This document shows positions 8,286-17,099 of a stretch of 64,000 nt of DNA, one piece after another. A program made the translations under genes and the position numbers. Origin of the DNA: JAGQKC01 sp965223675 (GTDB lineage Bacteria; Nitrospirota; Nitrospiria; Nitrospirales; UBA8639); NCBI GenBank assembly GCA_965223675.1, contig OZ245013.1, positions 496,001 to 560,000 of the forward strand, given 5' to 3'. Each line of letters opens with the position of its first letter. Position 1 is the stretch's first letter. A model generated the notes under the pieces. The model did not search any database. It was not told the origin of the DNA and was given only the letters and a program-made list of their open reading frames with translations.

Positions 8286-9074
8286 TCATTGTGGTTTGAC
8301 GATGACCGTGCCTTGCATGGAACCAAGATGGAGATCGCAATGGTAAGGAAAGGTCCCAGCTTCGGTAAAGACATGTTCGTATTGATGGCCAGGTTTGAGT
8401 AAGGTTGGCCCGCTATTGAATTCTTGCCCGCCCCCTGAGCAATCGTTAACCCGACAGGCTCCGCTCGTCACGCTGTGTGGTTCTTTCGCGCCATCGGCGT
8501 AGATCCAGATAATTTTTTCTCCTGCCCGTATGGTGACGTCATGGGGAGTAAAAAACCCTGTTGCCCGAAAGACCATCACCGTGGCGCCAAGGGGTGCCGA
8601 TTGGGATTCAGGTGTTTGATTGATGACTGGATATGATTGACGAGCGACAGTGATAAACTCATCTTGAGACCCATCGATTTCACAAAGGTGTCCTTCCTTA
8701 GCCGTCAGTAAAAGAGCATCAATCTGAGGATAAAACGCATGAGCTGGGGCACCGTTAAACAACCCGTCATCTATGACGGCCCTGGGTGTGGGTGGTGTCT
8801 CATCGGTTGAAGATTGTTGGATTTGTAAAAGGCAATTTTGTTGATTGATCTTCCAGGAGAGGTCCACGGAAAAGGATTGTCCGACCTCTATCGTGTCTAC
8901 CAGTGTCTTACTTTCCCCGGGCTCCACCTCATTTCCGAAGTCTAAAACCATTTCACCTATCTCCCATCCAAATGTGGCAAGGGCAGGGCCTGGAATTCCA
9001 AAAATTATGAAGAGAAAAATCAAGAAGAACCCACGATTTCTGGCCTTGGGTTGAGGACGAGCGTGATGTAACAT
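8286..9074 (-). CDS. Exported cupredoxin (type 1 copper) domain protein
   Basis: A 262-residue protein with an N-terminal signal or anchor (GFFLIFLFIIFGIPGPALA, ~15-33). The middle (~40-160) is of unknown fold. Residues ~165-262 are a plastocyanin-like cupredoxin domain: FTPHDVTIRAGEKIIW opens it, His in EPHSVTSG is the first ligand, and Cys246, His249 and Met253 in HCDLHLGSMQG supply the other three. All four type 1 copper ligands are therefore present. The domain probably carries electrons in the periplasm. It is the second gene of a pair: the 177-residue exported protein upstream ends 5 bases before its start, so the two are likely co-transcribed. Confidence 0.85.
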   Translation of the reverse strand: MLHHARPQPKARNRGFFLIFLFIIFGIPGPALATFGWEIGEMVLDFGNEVEPGESKTLVDTIEVGQSFSVDLSWKINQQNCLLQIQQSSTDETPPTPRAVIDDGLFNGAPAHAFYPQIDALLLTAKEGHLCEIDGSQDEFITVARQSYPVINQTPESQSAPLGATVMVFRATGFFTPHDVTIRAGEKIIWIYADGAKEPHSVTSGACRVNDCSGGGQEFNSGPTLLKPGHQYEHVFTEAGTFPYHCDLHLGSMQGTVIVKPQ

Positions 9075-9079
9075 TGAGG

Positions 9080-9613
9080 CTAATGCGATGAGTTGAGATG
9101 TTTGATCGATTCGGAAGCCAGATCCTTATTTTGATAGATGACTTTGAGAATAAGATTCCCAAATTTTCGCCTAACAACTTTGAGGAGGACTTGGCCATTT
9201 TCATATCCAGACGTTAATTCAGAGACTTGTTCATTCTCGAAGGCGGCAATATCATTTTCCGTTATATCATGGGTTAATCGGTATTGATCTTGTAGTCGAA
9301 ATTGAAGTTCTCCATACCACGCGTCTGTAAATCTTCCCATGTCGATAGATATCCTCACGAGAGTTGGTGGAGCATCTTGGCTCTTGGTCTGTAGGTATAA
9401 AGGGTGAAGATAACGGTTTTTTCCTCCAAGCTCGTATAAACATTCAGAGGCTGTTGAGCAGTTTTCTAGCGCTTGCACTTCACTTTCTGTCATGCCGAAT
9501 TTGAGGTCCCGATATCCTTCTATGATTTCGGATTGAGCGGGGCTCGAAAGAAGGGTAAGGCAAACGAATATTAATGCAGCAGTACAAAAGTGTTGTGGGT
9601 GCTGAGAGAACAT
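9080..9613 (-). CDS. Exported protein of unknown function
   Basis: 177 residues with a signal peptide (AALIFVCLTLLSSPAQS, ~11-28). The mature part begins EIIEGYRDLKFGMTESEVQAL, a pattern common in exported proteins whose first strand-helix unit reads (Y)RxLxFGMxxxEV. A Cys pair ENCSTASECL (~50-60) could form a disulfide. The C-terminal half is alternating beta strands (VLLKVVRRKFGNLILKVIY). No catalytic motif is visible. It lies 5 bases upstream of the cupredoxin gene on the same strand, which suggests a shared periplasmic task, but this is inference. Confidence 0.65.
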   Translation of the reverse strand: MFSQHPQHFCTAALIFVCLTLLSSPAQSEIIEGYRDLKFGMTESEVQALENCSTASECLYELGGKNRYLHPLYLQTKSQDAPPTLVRISIDMGRFTDAWYGELQFRLQDQYRLTHDITENDIAAFENEQVSELTSGYENGQVLLKVVRRKFGNLILKVIYQNKDLASESIKHLNSSH

Positions 9614-9904
9614 ACATGTGTCCTTCTTAGAGTACGCTTATAGAAATGAGACATCAGATTCTAATAGCTAGTCGTCTCATCTCGACTGCTTAAGATATTC
9701 TTGACGAATACACCATATCAGAACCAGAACTGTGGAAGCGAATGAACGAAGAATAGATTTCAATCACGTCGGGTAGACGATCGTGAACCCAAGGGGAGTT
9801 TATGGTGTTGCCAAGTCTTTGTCCAATTATCCCCAAAGCACAAAAGAGAAGAGCAAATTCCTAAGGATGATGGGGAGTTGGAATCTTTGAGAATTGACGG
9901 ACCT

Positions 9905-10216
9905 TTACGATGGAGGACTGATGTTCCAGTGAAGATCGTTCAAGAGCCACCACGGACGACGATGATACCCTTTGGCCTTCATGCATGCTTCAATTTTTGG
10001 CTGTAACTCATCATGATTGAGTGCTCGATTTTCCGGCGCGCTTCCCACTTCGTTCGCACATTCTAATTGCTCACTTGGGGCAACCTCATGACCATCTTTT
10101 TTTACCCACGCTGACCGAGAACACGCGGTGATAGTCAGACAAAGCACTAAACTGAGTCCGAGCCAGAGAGCATGAGAGATTCGTCGTTGACATGAAGGAT
10201 TGCTAGCACCATTCAT
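9905..10216 (-). CDS. Small putative lipoprotein
   Basis: 103 residues. A hydrophobic segment (ALWLGLSLVLCLTITAC, ~16-32) ends in a lipobox LTITAC with Cys32, so the mature protein should be lipid-anchored. The mature part contains a second Cys in QLECANEV and a third in EACMKAKGYHR; the CM-x-x-KGY pattern recurs in many short exported proteins of unknown function. No partner gene is adjacent: about 290 bp of non-coding sequence separates it from the gene pair downstream. Function unknown. Confidence 0.6.
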   Translation of the reverse strand: MNGASNPSCQRRISHALWLGLSLVLCLTITACSRSAWVKKDGHEVAPSEQLECANEVGSAPENRALNHDELQPKIEACMKAKGYHRRPWWLLNDLHWNISPPS

Positions 10217-10519
10217 GATAGTCTCAACTCCTTTTGAGAGATAGGATTTTTCAGCCTCTATTCGTATGGTTTAACCTACATCCATGTTGTCATGAACGTA
10301 TAAGAGTCTCTGCGGGTTTTTAAATGAGTGTAGCCAAACGTCTGTTTATGACCACGGGCTTGTCTGAGGAAAAATGAGGATAAATAAGAATTCGAAGAAA
10401 CGTTCGATTCCGAAAGACCAGGAAGATTACGCGTATACTCGACATTGACAGTGATATGATAAGTATTATTGTAGCATAGTTTGTGTTGGTATCTACATGA
10501 AAATGTTGGGAGTGAAAAG

Positions 10520-11392
10520 TTAGTCAATGAGAATTGGAGGGAAGGGGTCGGGATCTTCCAATGGTGGTAAAGGGTGTATTGTGCGGTCTCTATCATCTAG
10601 CGACTGCGTGTCTAAAGGTTCACCTGGCGATTCTTCAATTTTTTCATACCCCTCTTTTCTGAGGCAAATTGCTTGGTATACCTCTCGCTGCCGTTTTGTT
10701 CGAGCCACGCCATAGTCTCCTCTTTGTACTTTCCCCGAACAAAAGTTTTGGTCTTCAACCGAGAGCGGATGGCCTTTGGCGTTCCGCCATGTTCCTTTGA
10801 TAAGCTCGGGAGGAATTCTGTCTTTTAATTCACTACACAGCCACCAAGTATCACCCCATGTCCGATCTTCTAGATATTCGTGGCTCAAATGTCGACATGT
10901 CATCCATGATGTCGATTGTCCAAGTAAAAAATCCAATCGATTCCAAAATTGAGTATACATGGCCGGTCCGTTTGGGGTTTCGACCTCTGTTTTTCCAGCC
11001 ATCCATGTTTCTTCGCTTTTGGCATCAAGCACCACCATCGTTCCATCAGGAGTTTTGCGGGTTTCGACCTTCCAGATGTCTTGTCCCTTCGCGAAGTTGA
11101 TTCCGATGTCGAGGCTATGGGTTCGAGTTGCAATAAGATGATCAGGTGCTTGGGTTATTTGAAAGGCTTGATCATCGGCTAAAAAAAATAAATCAGATAC
11201 CGCGTTGAGAATGGTTTCAGGTGCGACATGAGGATATATTTTGGTCGAAGACTTTGTGATCTCTTCTGGAGTCATCATCCGTTTGGTACATCCAGAAATA
11301 ACAAAGAGTAGCAGGACAAGAATGATGAGCAGGGCGGCAGAGTGAGGCGGATATTTCCTAAGTACAAATAATGATATTGGGGTTCTGTTCAC
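10520..11392 (-). CDS. Putative lipoprotein of unknown function
   Basis: The start is uncertain. A TTG at 11416 gives 298 residues; a GTG at 11392, preceded by AAAGGA about 10 bases upstream, gives 290 and puts the signal peptide closer to the N-terminus, so it is preferred. The signal segment (AALLIILVLLLFVISGC) ends in a lipobox with SGC. The region after it (~40-150) has the alternating strands and helices of a small two-layer domain, with FFLADDQAFQITQAP and WKVETRKTPDGTMVVLDA. The C-terminal part has several Cys (TCRH, WLCSEL, FCSGK, ICLRK) and ends in a Pro/Asp-rich tail. No family is recognised. Confidence 0.62.
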   Translation of the reverse strand: MNRTPISLFVLRKYPPHSAALLIILVLLLFVISGCTKRMMTPEEITKSSTKIYPHVAPETILNAVSDLFFLADDQAFQITQAPDHLIATRTHSLDIGINFAKGQDIWKVETRKTPDGTMVVLDAKSEETWMAGKTEVETPNGPAMYTQFWNRLDFLLGQSTSWMTCRHLSHEYLEDRTWGDTWWLCSELKDRIPPELIKGTWRNAKGHPLSVEDQNFCSGKVQRGDYGVARTKRQREVYQAICLRKEGYEKIEESPGEPLDTQSLDDRDRTIHPLPPLEDPDPFPPILID

Positions 11393-11438
11393 TCCAAATC
11401 TGTCCTTTCTGATCAATGATGCCTAAGGGGCTGCACAT

Positions 11439-11708
11439 TTAAGGAAGCACCGTTCCAATTCGGATCCACTTTCCTTTTGCATTTCTTTTGTAATAGGTCG
11501 TTTGTATTGGATGCTTGGTTCGAAACCGCCATCCTCGTCGACGCTGGGTGACGCTGACAACGTTGGTCTTGGACAAACGGCTTACAGAAAACAGCGAAGC
11601 TTCTATGAACTTTACCCGGGTTCGTGCTCCAAATAGTGAGACGCGTTCTAAAACGATTTTTTTGTCATTATTCTTGAGTTTCAATTCAAATTTTTTGATC
11701 CAAAACAT
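11439..11708 (-). CDS. Small basic hypothetical protein
   Basis: 89 residues with an ATG start. The sequence is strongly basic (many K and R) with a beta-rich pattern, for example KKIVLERVSLFGARTRVKF and GWRFRTKHPIQTTYYKR. There is no signal peptide or known motif. It runs in the same direction as its neighbours and lies 22-46 bases upstream of the lipoprotein gene, so the two may be co-transcribed. The call rests on strand and spacing alone. Confidence 0.4.
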   Translation of the reverse strand: MFWIKKFELKLKNNDKKIVLERVSLFGARTRVKFIEASLFSVSRLSKTNVVSVTQRRRGWRFRTKHPIQTTYYKRNAKGKWIRIGTVLP

Positions 11709-11951
11709 GATTCATAAGGCCATGTATCAATGAAGGTATAAACGTATATGACACACAAATGATACATAATGGAACTGGAAGTTTCAGTAATTGTCAAGTG
11801 AAGCTTTTCTTTCCATCCAGAATAGAAAAGTGAGAGACAGTGAAAGAATTGATTACAAACAGGGCGAAAGTGGAGATCATTAAACGGTAAAAGGTCGAAA
11901 GATTTGGATGGTCTTAGCCATGAATTAGGGACAGAAGTCTTGCCAGCATCG

Positions 11952-12368
11952 CTATGATTTCATTTCGAGGGCTTGGCTGACTGTTTGTAGGATTTCCGGA
12001 AACGTATAGGGCTTACGCAACACGGCAAAGGCCCCTAGTTGAAAGGCTTGGTTTTTGATGTCTTCGGTCAATTGGCCAGAGTACAAGATGACGGGGGGAG
12101 GGGACGTCAGTGATTCAGGGAGTTTTCGTAGAAACTCTAGTCCGTTCATATGGGGCATTCGATTATCGGTCAGAACGAGGTCAACCGTATGACCTTCTTG
12201 AAGGTGTGCGAGTGCCGGTGTGCCCTCTTCAGCTTCGATGCAATGATATCCCTGGTGTTCGAGCAAGATTCGGAGGAGAGTTCGAGCCGCCGGATCATCA
12301 TCGATTAAGTAGATGTGTTTGGAACATCGAGAACTAACCTGCTCGTTATTTGAAACGACGTTGCTCAT
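11952..12368 (-). CDS. Single-domain response regulator (CheY-like receiver)
   Basis: 138 residues forming one receiver domain. The acidic pocket is IDDDP (Asp23-25), the phosphoacceptor is Asp68 in LVLTDNRMPHMNG, the conserved Thr/Ser position is the Ser in ILYSGQ, and the Lys is in LRKPYTF. No output domain follows, so it should act by protein contact, as CheY or a phosphorelay intermediate does. The first ~17 residues are a polar leader. No kinase gene is adjacent; the nearest on the same strand is more than 20 kb away. It is followed by the tRNA-Leu gene upstream on the same strand. Confidence 0.88.
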   Translation of the reverse strand: MSNVVSNNEQVSSRCSKHIYLIDDDPAARTLLRILLEHQGYHCIEAEEGTPALAHLQEGHTVDLVLTDNRMPHMNGLEFLRKLPESLTSPPPVILYSGQLTEDIKNQAFQLGAFAVLRKPYTFPEILQTVSQALEMKS

Positions 12369-12561
12369 AAAGAAGGGTGCAGATAGCCTTAGCAGCGATC
12401 CGCGAGCACTGTGACGACAAAAAATTGGGGGTAGGTCATTATATAGGTTTTTCTATCTGATTGACAGAACAAGCTGTTGAATGGCAAGCCGCTGTTCGTG
12501 GAGAGATGGGCTGGGTGATTGTTTCTGTCAGAAAAAAAGGAGGAAGAGATAGGGGAAACCG

Positions 12562-12647
12562 TGGTGCCGAAGGCGGGATTTGAACCCGCACACCCCGGAG
12601 GGCGCCAGACCCTGAATCTGGTGCGTCTGCCGTTCCGCCACTTCGGC
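12562..12647 (-). tRNA. tRNA-Leu (anticodon CAG), CCA encoded
   Basis: Read on the minus strand the 86-nt sequence starts GCCGAAGTGGCGG and ends CTTCGGC-A-CCA. The acceptor stem GCCGAAG pairs with CTTCGGC, the discriminator is A and CCA is genomically encoded. The T arm is GCGGG-TTCAAAT-CCCGC. The anticodon loop is TTCAGGG, giving anticodon CAG for CUG codons. A long variable arm, expected for a class II tRNA, lies between (TGGCGCCCTCCGGGGTGTGC). A matching promoter lies just upstream. Confidence 0.96.
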
Positions 12648-12659
12648 ACGTCACGAAAG

Positions 12660-12688
12660 ATTATCGTCTTTTATGGAACACTGGTCAA
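12660..12688 (-). promoter_or_regulatory. Sigma-70-type promoter for tRNA-Leu
   Basis: On the minus strand TTGACC (12688-12683), a 17-bp spacer and GATAAT (12665-12660) form a near-consensus promoter. The -10 box ends 13 bases before the tRNA 5' end, so transcription would start only a few bases upstream of the mature RNA. Confidence 0.72.
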
Positions 12689-12750
12689 GGGACAAGAATG
12701 TTTCCTGATTGGTATAGAAAAGTTCAGCACGAAGGTCGTCGATGAACGCA

Positions 12751-14265
12751 TTATCCCACTTGAGTTTGCGATGAATGAGCTCGTTGAGCAGGACCTAAAA
12801 ACTCCTGAAGCCACATTCCCAAGGCATCGTGATGTTTTCCAGTTGGCCAAGGTTGTAAGTCCTGACTGTTGCCACTCAGGATGATCCGTTCTCGGACAAG
12901 TCCGGAAGCGCCCAACACGCAAGGCGCTGGAATTCGAGGCGCGTTGTCAATGATAGCGACATCGAAACGAACGCGTTTGAAAATTGGATCAGTGAGCACA
13001 CGGCTAGCGGTGGTGGCCACAATGCGCTTATTTTGGATGAAGGCTTGACGATTCGTGCCCTCCCCAGCAGCTAACATTTCTCGTATTTTTTTTGTTCCAC
13101 CTAGCTTCGCGATGTCTTCTTTGAGCTCTTCGTATTCAGGGCGCATGTCTTTGGGGATGGTGGCCTCCGGGATCAATTCTCGAATACGTTGCTGCGCAAT
13201 TTCCACTTCTTTCATGAGTTCTTGAATTTTCTGCTCATAAATCATTCGGTATTCCTTCAGCGTTTCAACATTTTTCCCGGCAGCTTGCATGGCAAGACGT
13301 TTCCATATGGGAATGGCTTCATAGTCCGCGACAGTCTTATCGAGGGCTTTGATCTTTCCCTGCCATTCGCTTAGTGAAGTGAGAAGACGCCATTCCAAGA
13401 GTTTGACTTCATTCAGATCTTTTTGTTTGTCTCGCTTATACGCCAGAATTGGCGTGAGTTCTCGAAAACGGTCGTATTTTTTACGAAGAGCCACTTTGTG
13501 AGAATTGGCCTTTGCATAAAACTGATACATGTGCGCCTCGAACCCAATATCGTGGAGTTCAACGCCATTGATGGTCTTGAGAATAGGGAGCTCATAACGA
13601 CTGAGAAGACTTTTATAGGGTAGCGCGGCATTTTGGAGCTTTTTGGCGACAACTCCTGCGAGCCGGTCGAGTGATTCATGATCAGGGCACATCAATAGGA
13701 CGCGTTTATTGAGTTTGGCTTGCTCCACTAAAAGGGCTCCCAATTTGGCTTGGCGATTAGTTTCATCGTCATGCCACATTGTCGTGAGGACCGAGGTGGC
13801 CACGGTGGTACGTGCATGGACATCAGATGTGTCATCGTCAGGGGCGAGCCATGGAACGAGTCGCTCTGCTGGGCCGAGTGTGAAGGATTCAGGTTTCGCT
13901 GTCATATCGTTCAATCGTGCGACAGCCGTTTCAAGAAAACCAGAAGTATCGGGAATGATCGTGCCATGATGTATGGTTTTACCAAAGGCATCAAATGTTT
14001 GGATGAGAACTTCACCATCTACCTGACCAAGGACAACCCCTTCTGTAGGCTCACAGTCGTTGGAAGGTAAAATGGTAACCGGGACGTCCTGCATCAGGAC
14101 CTGACCTTCAGGAAGTTCTACCGCGTAAAGGTGTAAGCTTCCGACGGTTTGAAGGTATCTGGCTTTGAGAATGTCAATGGGTGCGTCAAGTCCTTGCGTC
14201 ATGGCCTGGTCACGTTCTTCCTGTAACTGGTGTAGGTAGTGGGTAAGCAGGTCGTGAAGGTTCAT
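12751..14265 (-). CDS. Degenerate superfamily 1 helicase-like protein without P-loop
   Basis: 504 residues. Residues ~1-125 are a beta-rich N-terminal region. From ~160 the sequence follows the order of an SF1 (UvrD/Upf1-like) helicase core: AKLGALLVEQAKLNKRVLLMCPDHESLDRL mirrors the helix and the motif Ia strand that normally follow GxxGxGKT, but no Gly-Lys-Thr P-loop precedes it (the site reads SVLTTMWHDDET). A coiled-coil insertion rich in K, E and R spans ~250-385. RIVATTASRV (~415) and VAIIDNAPRIPAP (~437) match motif II, with DNAP in place of the usual DEA(A/S). IILSGNSQDLQPW then resembles motif III (GDxxQLxP). ATP binding and hydrolysis are therefore doubtful; a structural or DNA/RNA-binding role is inferred. 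It stands alone between the tRNA and a small exported-protein gene. Confidence 0.55.
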   Translation of the reverse strand: MNLHDLLTHYLHQLQEERDQAMTQGLDAPIDILKARYLQTVGSLHLYAVELPEGQVLMQDVPVTILPSNDCEPTEGVVLGQVDGEVLIQTFDAFGKTIHHGTIIPDTSGFLETAVARLNDMTAKPESFTLGPAERLVPWLAPDDDTSDVHARTTVATSVLTTMWHDDETNRQAKLGALLVEQAKLNKRVLLMCPDHESLDRLAGVVAKKLQNAALPYKSLLSRYELPILKTINGVELHDIGFEAHMYQFYAKANSHKVALRKKYDRFRELTPILAYKRDKQKDLNEVKLLEWRLLTSLSEWQGKIKALDKTVADYEAIPIWKRLAMQAAGKNVETLKEYRMIYEQKIQELMKEVEIAQQRIRELIPEATIPKDMRPEYEELKEDIAKLGGTKKIREMLAAGEGTNRQAFIQNKRIVATTASRVLTDPIFKRVRFDVAIIDNAPRIPAPCVLGASGLVRERIILSGNSQDLQPWPTGKHHDALGMWLQEFLGPAQRAHSSQTQVG

Positions 14266-14375
14266 GGCTGGCCTAAAGAGTTCGTCCTATTCGCTGAGTG
14301 AATATTTTGTGAAATTCGAAACAGCCATCAGTGAGATCTTGCCCTTTATTTTGTTGCCCAGGTATCCCCATGACG

Positions 14376-14954
14376 CTAGGGTAGAATCTTCCCTTCAATG
14401 ATGTCTTTTAAGCAAAGGGCAACACAGCCAAGGCCGCCGGTAATCGTCATTCGGTCGTGTGAACATCCGCGAGCCGTAACTTGGGCACGGAGATCTTGAA
14501 CATGGGGAGCGATATCAATGTTGTCCAGCATGTATGCCGTGAGGTCGCCATTGTCTTCTGATGTCAGAATGACCATGCGATGTCGTTGATCATCTTCTAG
14601 AATAGCAGACTTGGAGGGTGGGCCAACTATCGGTTTAGCAATGATGATGTCTGATATTGTCAGAGTGGTTGAAATCATGTCGAGGGGTGGGCGTATGGTC
14701 CTCGTGCTGAGACGAACATTTAATGTAGATGATTGATTGAGGTCAGAGACTCGAATGAATTCGAATCCAAATAGAGGTGTTGTTATTTGAAGTGTTGTCA
14801 CGAGCCAGATCATGAAATATGGTAAAGAGCGCCTCACGTAATATTTCACGAATGGCACTAATTTCCTAGAAAGGTGAAGAGGTATTGGCACGAAATAGGA
14901 GTCTCTACAATGAGAAATGAGTTTTAGAGTCGCCGATATTGTCTTTTGATACAT
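14376..14954 (-). CDS. Putative exported protein, unknown function
   Basis: 192 residues from the ATG at 14954. The N-terminal ~45 residues are basic and hydrophobic, followed by a membrane or signal segment (YFMIWLVTTLQITTPLFG, ~46-63); an internal start at that Met would make this a normal signal peptide, so the true start is uncertain. The rest is beta-rich with FIRVSDLNQSSTLNVRLS and RMVILTSEDNGD, and two Cys near the C-terminus (GLGCVALCLKD). No family recognised. It precedes the helicase-like gene on the same strand with a gap of 110 bp. Confidence 0.5.
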   Translation of the reverse strand: MYQKTISATLKLISHCRDSYFVPIPLHLSRKLVPFVKYYVRRSLPYFMIWLVTTLQITTPLFGFEFIRVSDLNQSSTLNVRLSTRTIRPPLDMISTTLTISDIIIAKPIVGPPSKSAILEDDQRHRMVILTSEDNGDLTAYMLDNIDIAPHVQDLRAQVTARGCSHDRMTITGGLGCVALCLKDIIEGKILP

Positions 14955-15027
14955 TGTAGAGAAGGCTTTTCAGGAGTGTCTAGGAGGTAAGCTCAGACGA
15001 AAATGGCAGAGGTATTCTCAGTGCAAA

Positions 15028-15056
15028 TTGACTTTTTGAAGACCCGACTTTATGAT
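15028..15056 (+). promoter_or_regulatory. Sigma-70-type promoter upstream of rplI
   Basis: TTGACT (15028-15033), a 17-bp spacer and TATGAT (15051-15056). It lies about 220 bp before rplI, which would give a leader of roughly 210 nt. No clear riboswitch fold was seen in that leader. Confidence 0.6.
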
Positions 15057-15273
15057 CAATCTCCTGTAACTGTTCCTCTAAATCCCCGATCTCTTCTTGT
15101 GTGTCATAACGCTATGTTGTGGAATGTAGACGCCGATCGTCAAACTCGCAGAGGGGTGCTATCTCCATGTAGCTAGCGAATGGAATCTTCACGGACGAGG
15201 GAAAATTCACAAACCAGGATCGATCGGTACCTATATTGTTTCGAGATTGTTTACAGCAGAAGGAGCACGTTGG

Positions 15274-15780
15274 ATGAAAGTGATTCTGAAAGAAAATGTT
15301 GAAGGTCTCGGATATCTCGGCGACCTCATGACGGTTGCGGATGGTTATGCTAGAAATTTTCTGATTCCCAGAAAAAAGGCTGTTGTCGCCAACCCCCGAA
15401 ATCTCAAAATGTTCGAACATTTAAAGCGAGTGGCGTCTCAGCAGACTAAAAAGGAACTTCAAGGTCTTGATGAGCTAGGAAAGACTATTGCCAAGGTCTC
15501 ACTGACGTTTGAAGTGCAAACTGGCAAAGACGATAAATTGTTTGGCTCTGTGACATCGAAAGATATTTCAGAGCGGCTGACGCAAGAAGGAATTAATATC
15601 GATCGGCGCAAAATTCAACTGGCTCAACCAATCAAGGAACTCGGAACATTCTCAATTCCTGTGAAATTGCATCGTGAGGTGGTGCCGGAGTTTTCTGTCG
15701 CAGTCGTGAAAAAAGGTGGCGAAGAGCCAGTCGTTGACGACAATTCGACGAGTGATGTGACCGAAGAAGTGGAAGAATAG
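15274..15780 (+). CDS. rplI: Ribosomal protein bL9
   Basis: The start is the ATG at 15274, 8 bases after AGGAG; a more upstream GTG-type start would add nine residues not found in the family. The product is 168 residues. The N-terminal domain is the bL9 signature: MKVILKENVEGLG, then GDLMTVADGYARNFLIPR, which includes the conserved GYARNFLxP motif. A long connecting helix (~42-75) and the C-terminal rRNA-binding domain (LFGSVTSKDIS, RRKIQLAQPIKELGTFSIPV) follow. An extra acidic tail of about 20 residues (VTEEVEE) extends beyond the usual end. bL9 binds 23S rRNA at the L1 stalk base. It is not linked to rpsF-rpsR here but heads an operon with glyA and nrdR. Confidence 0.95.
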   Translation: MKVILKENVEGLGYLGDLMTVADGYARNFLIPRKKAVVANPRNLKMFEHLKRVASQQTKKELQGLDELGKTIAKVSLTFEVQTGKDDKLFGSVTSKDISERLTQEGINIDRRKIQLAQPIKELGTFSIPVKLHREVVPEFSVAVVKKGGEEPVVDDNSTSDVTEEVEE

Positions 15781-15797
15781 AAACGATAGAGAGAGTC

Positions 15798-17069
15798 ATG
15801 CGACATCCCGTAGGAACCATAAAAGCTATTCAACAGACCGACCCTGAAGTCTATGCCGCGATACGTGCTGAAGAAAAACGGCAGCGTGAAAAGTTGGTCT
15901 TGATTGCGTCGGAGAATTATGCCAGTCCAGCTGTTCTTGGCGCCCAGGGCTGTCTCATGACAAATAAATATGCGGAGGGTTACGCTGGGCGTCGGTATTA
16001 TGGAGGATGTCAGCATGTCGATACAGTTGAAGAGTTGGCTATTGCTCGTGCTAAAGAACTGTTTGGGTGCGAGCATGTGAATGTCCAGCCGCATTCGGGG
16101 TCTTCAGCCAATATGGCCGCCTATCTTTCTGTCCTCAAACCTGGAGACGTCATTTTGGGTATGGATTTAGCGCATGGCGGGCACCTCACTCATGGGCACA
16201 AGGTGAACTTTTCAGGAAAATTGTTTCAATCCTACTCGTATGGAATCGATCGTGAAACGGAATGTCTTGACTATGACGCCGTTCAACGAATAGCTGAAGA
16301 ATGCAAACCCCGTATGTTGGTCGTAGGAGCCAGCGCCTATTCGCGCGTATTGGATTTTTCTCGATTTAAAGCGATCGCTCAGGCAGTTGGAGCGTATCTA
16401 TTGGTCGATATCGCGCATATCGCTGGTTTAATTGCGGCCGGTCTTCATCCTAATCCTGTACCTTATGCGGATTTTGTGACGACGACGACTCATAAAACGC
16501 TGCGTGGTCCTCGATCGGGTATGGTCATGTGCAAAGCTGAACATGCCAAGGCTGTGGATAAAATTGTTTTTCCTGGTCTCCAAGGTGGTCCGCTGATGCA
16601 TGTGATCGCCGCGAAAGCTGTAGCATTTCAAGAGGCCTTATCACCAACCTTTAAAGCGTATCAACGCCAGGTTGTGGCCAATGCCAAGACGCTCGCTGAT
16701 GAATTTCTTAAGCGAGGCTACCGTGTTGTCTCTGGTGGAACCGATAATCATTTGTTTCTTCTGAATCTCACACACAAAGATGTGACGGGAAAGGATGCGG
16801 AGGCTGGGTTAGATGCTGCAGGTATTGTCGTCAATAAGAATGCGATTCCTTACGATGAAAAGCCACCGGCAGTGGCAAGTGGAATCCGGATAGGCACTCC
16901 AGTCGTATCGACACGAGGCATGGGACAATCCGAAATGCTGAAAGTTGTCTCTCTCATGGATCAAGTCCTGGAACGTGCAAAAGATAAAACTGTCCAACGA
17001 CAAGTAAAAAAAGAAATCAAGGCCCTGTGCGCTCAGTTTCCCATATTTCATTCCTATCAACCCGCCTAA
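15798..17069 (+). CDS. glyA: Serine hydroxymethyltransferase
   Basis: 423 residues, close to the standard bacterial length. It interconverts serine and glycine with transfer of a one-carbon unit to tetrahydrofolate, using pyridoxal phosphate. The Schiff-base lysine is Lys233 in the diagnostic TTTTHKTLRGPR motif. Other family marks are LIASENYAS (~36), the NKYAEGYAGRRYYGG segment (~56-70), QPHSGSSAN (~97-105) and LVDIAHIAGLIAAG (~202-214), where Asp204 contacts the cofactor nitrogen. The gene begins 18 bases after rplI and is followed by nrdR 31 bases on, so the three are probably one transcript from the promoter at 15028. Confidence 0.97.
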   Translation: MRHPVGTIKAIQQTDPEVYAAIRAEEKRQREKLVLIASENYASPAVLGAQGCLMTNKYAEGYAGRRYYGGCQHVDTVEELAIARAKELFGCEHVNVQPHSGSSANMAAYLSVLKPGDVILGMDLAHGGHLTHGHKVNFSGKLFQSYSYGIDRETECLDYDAVQRIAEECKPRMLVVGASAYSRVLDFSRFKAIAQAVGAYLLVDIAHIAGLIAAGLHPNPVPYADFVTTTTHKTLRGPRSGMVMCKAEHAKAVDKIVFPGLQGGPLMHVIAAKAVAFQEALSPTFKAYQRQVVANAKTLADEFLKRGYRVVSGGTDNHLFLLNLTHKDVTGKDAEAGLDAAGIVVNKNAIPYDEKPPAVASGIRIGTPVVSTRGMGQSEMLKVVSLMDQVLERAKDKTVQRQVKKEIKALCAQFPIFHSYQPA

Positions 17070-17099
17070 CGGTAGATTCAACGACAGGATCGTGTTCGG

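Noticed and set aside
10276..10596. 106-codon minus-strand open frame overlapping the lipoprotein gene end
   Set aside because: Overlaps a better gene by ~75 bases and has no coding character.
12389..12654. Open frames running through the tRNA-Leu gene
   Set aside because: They cross a clear tRNA with its own promoter.
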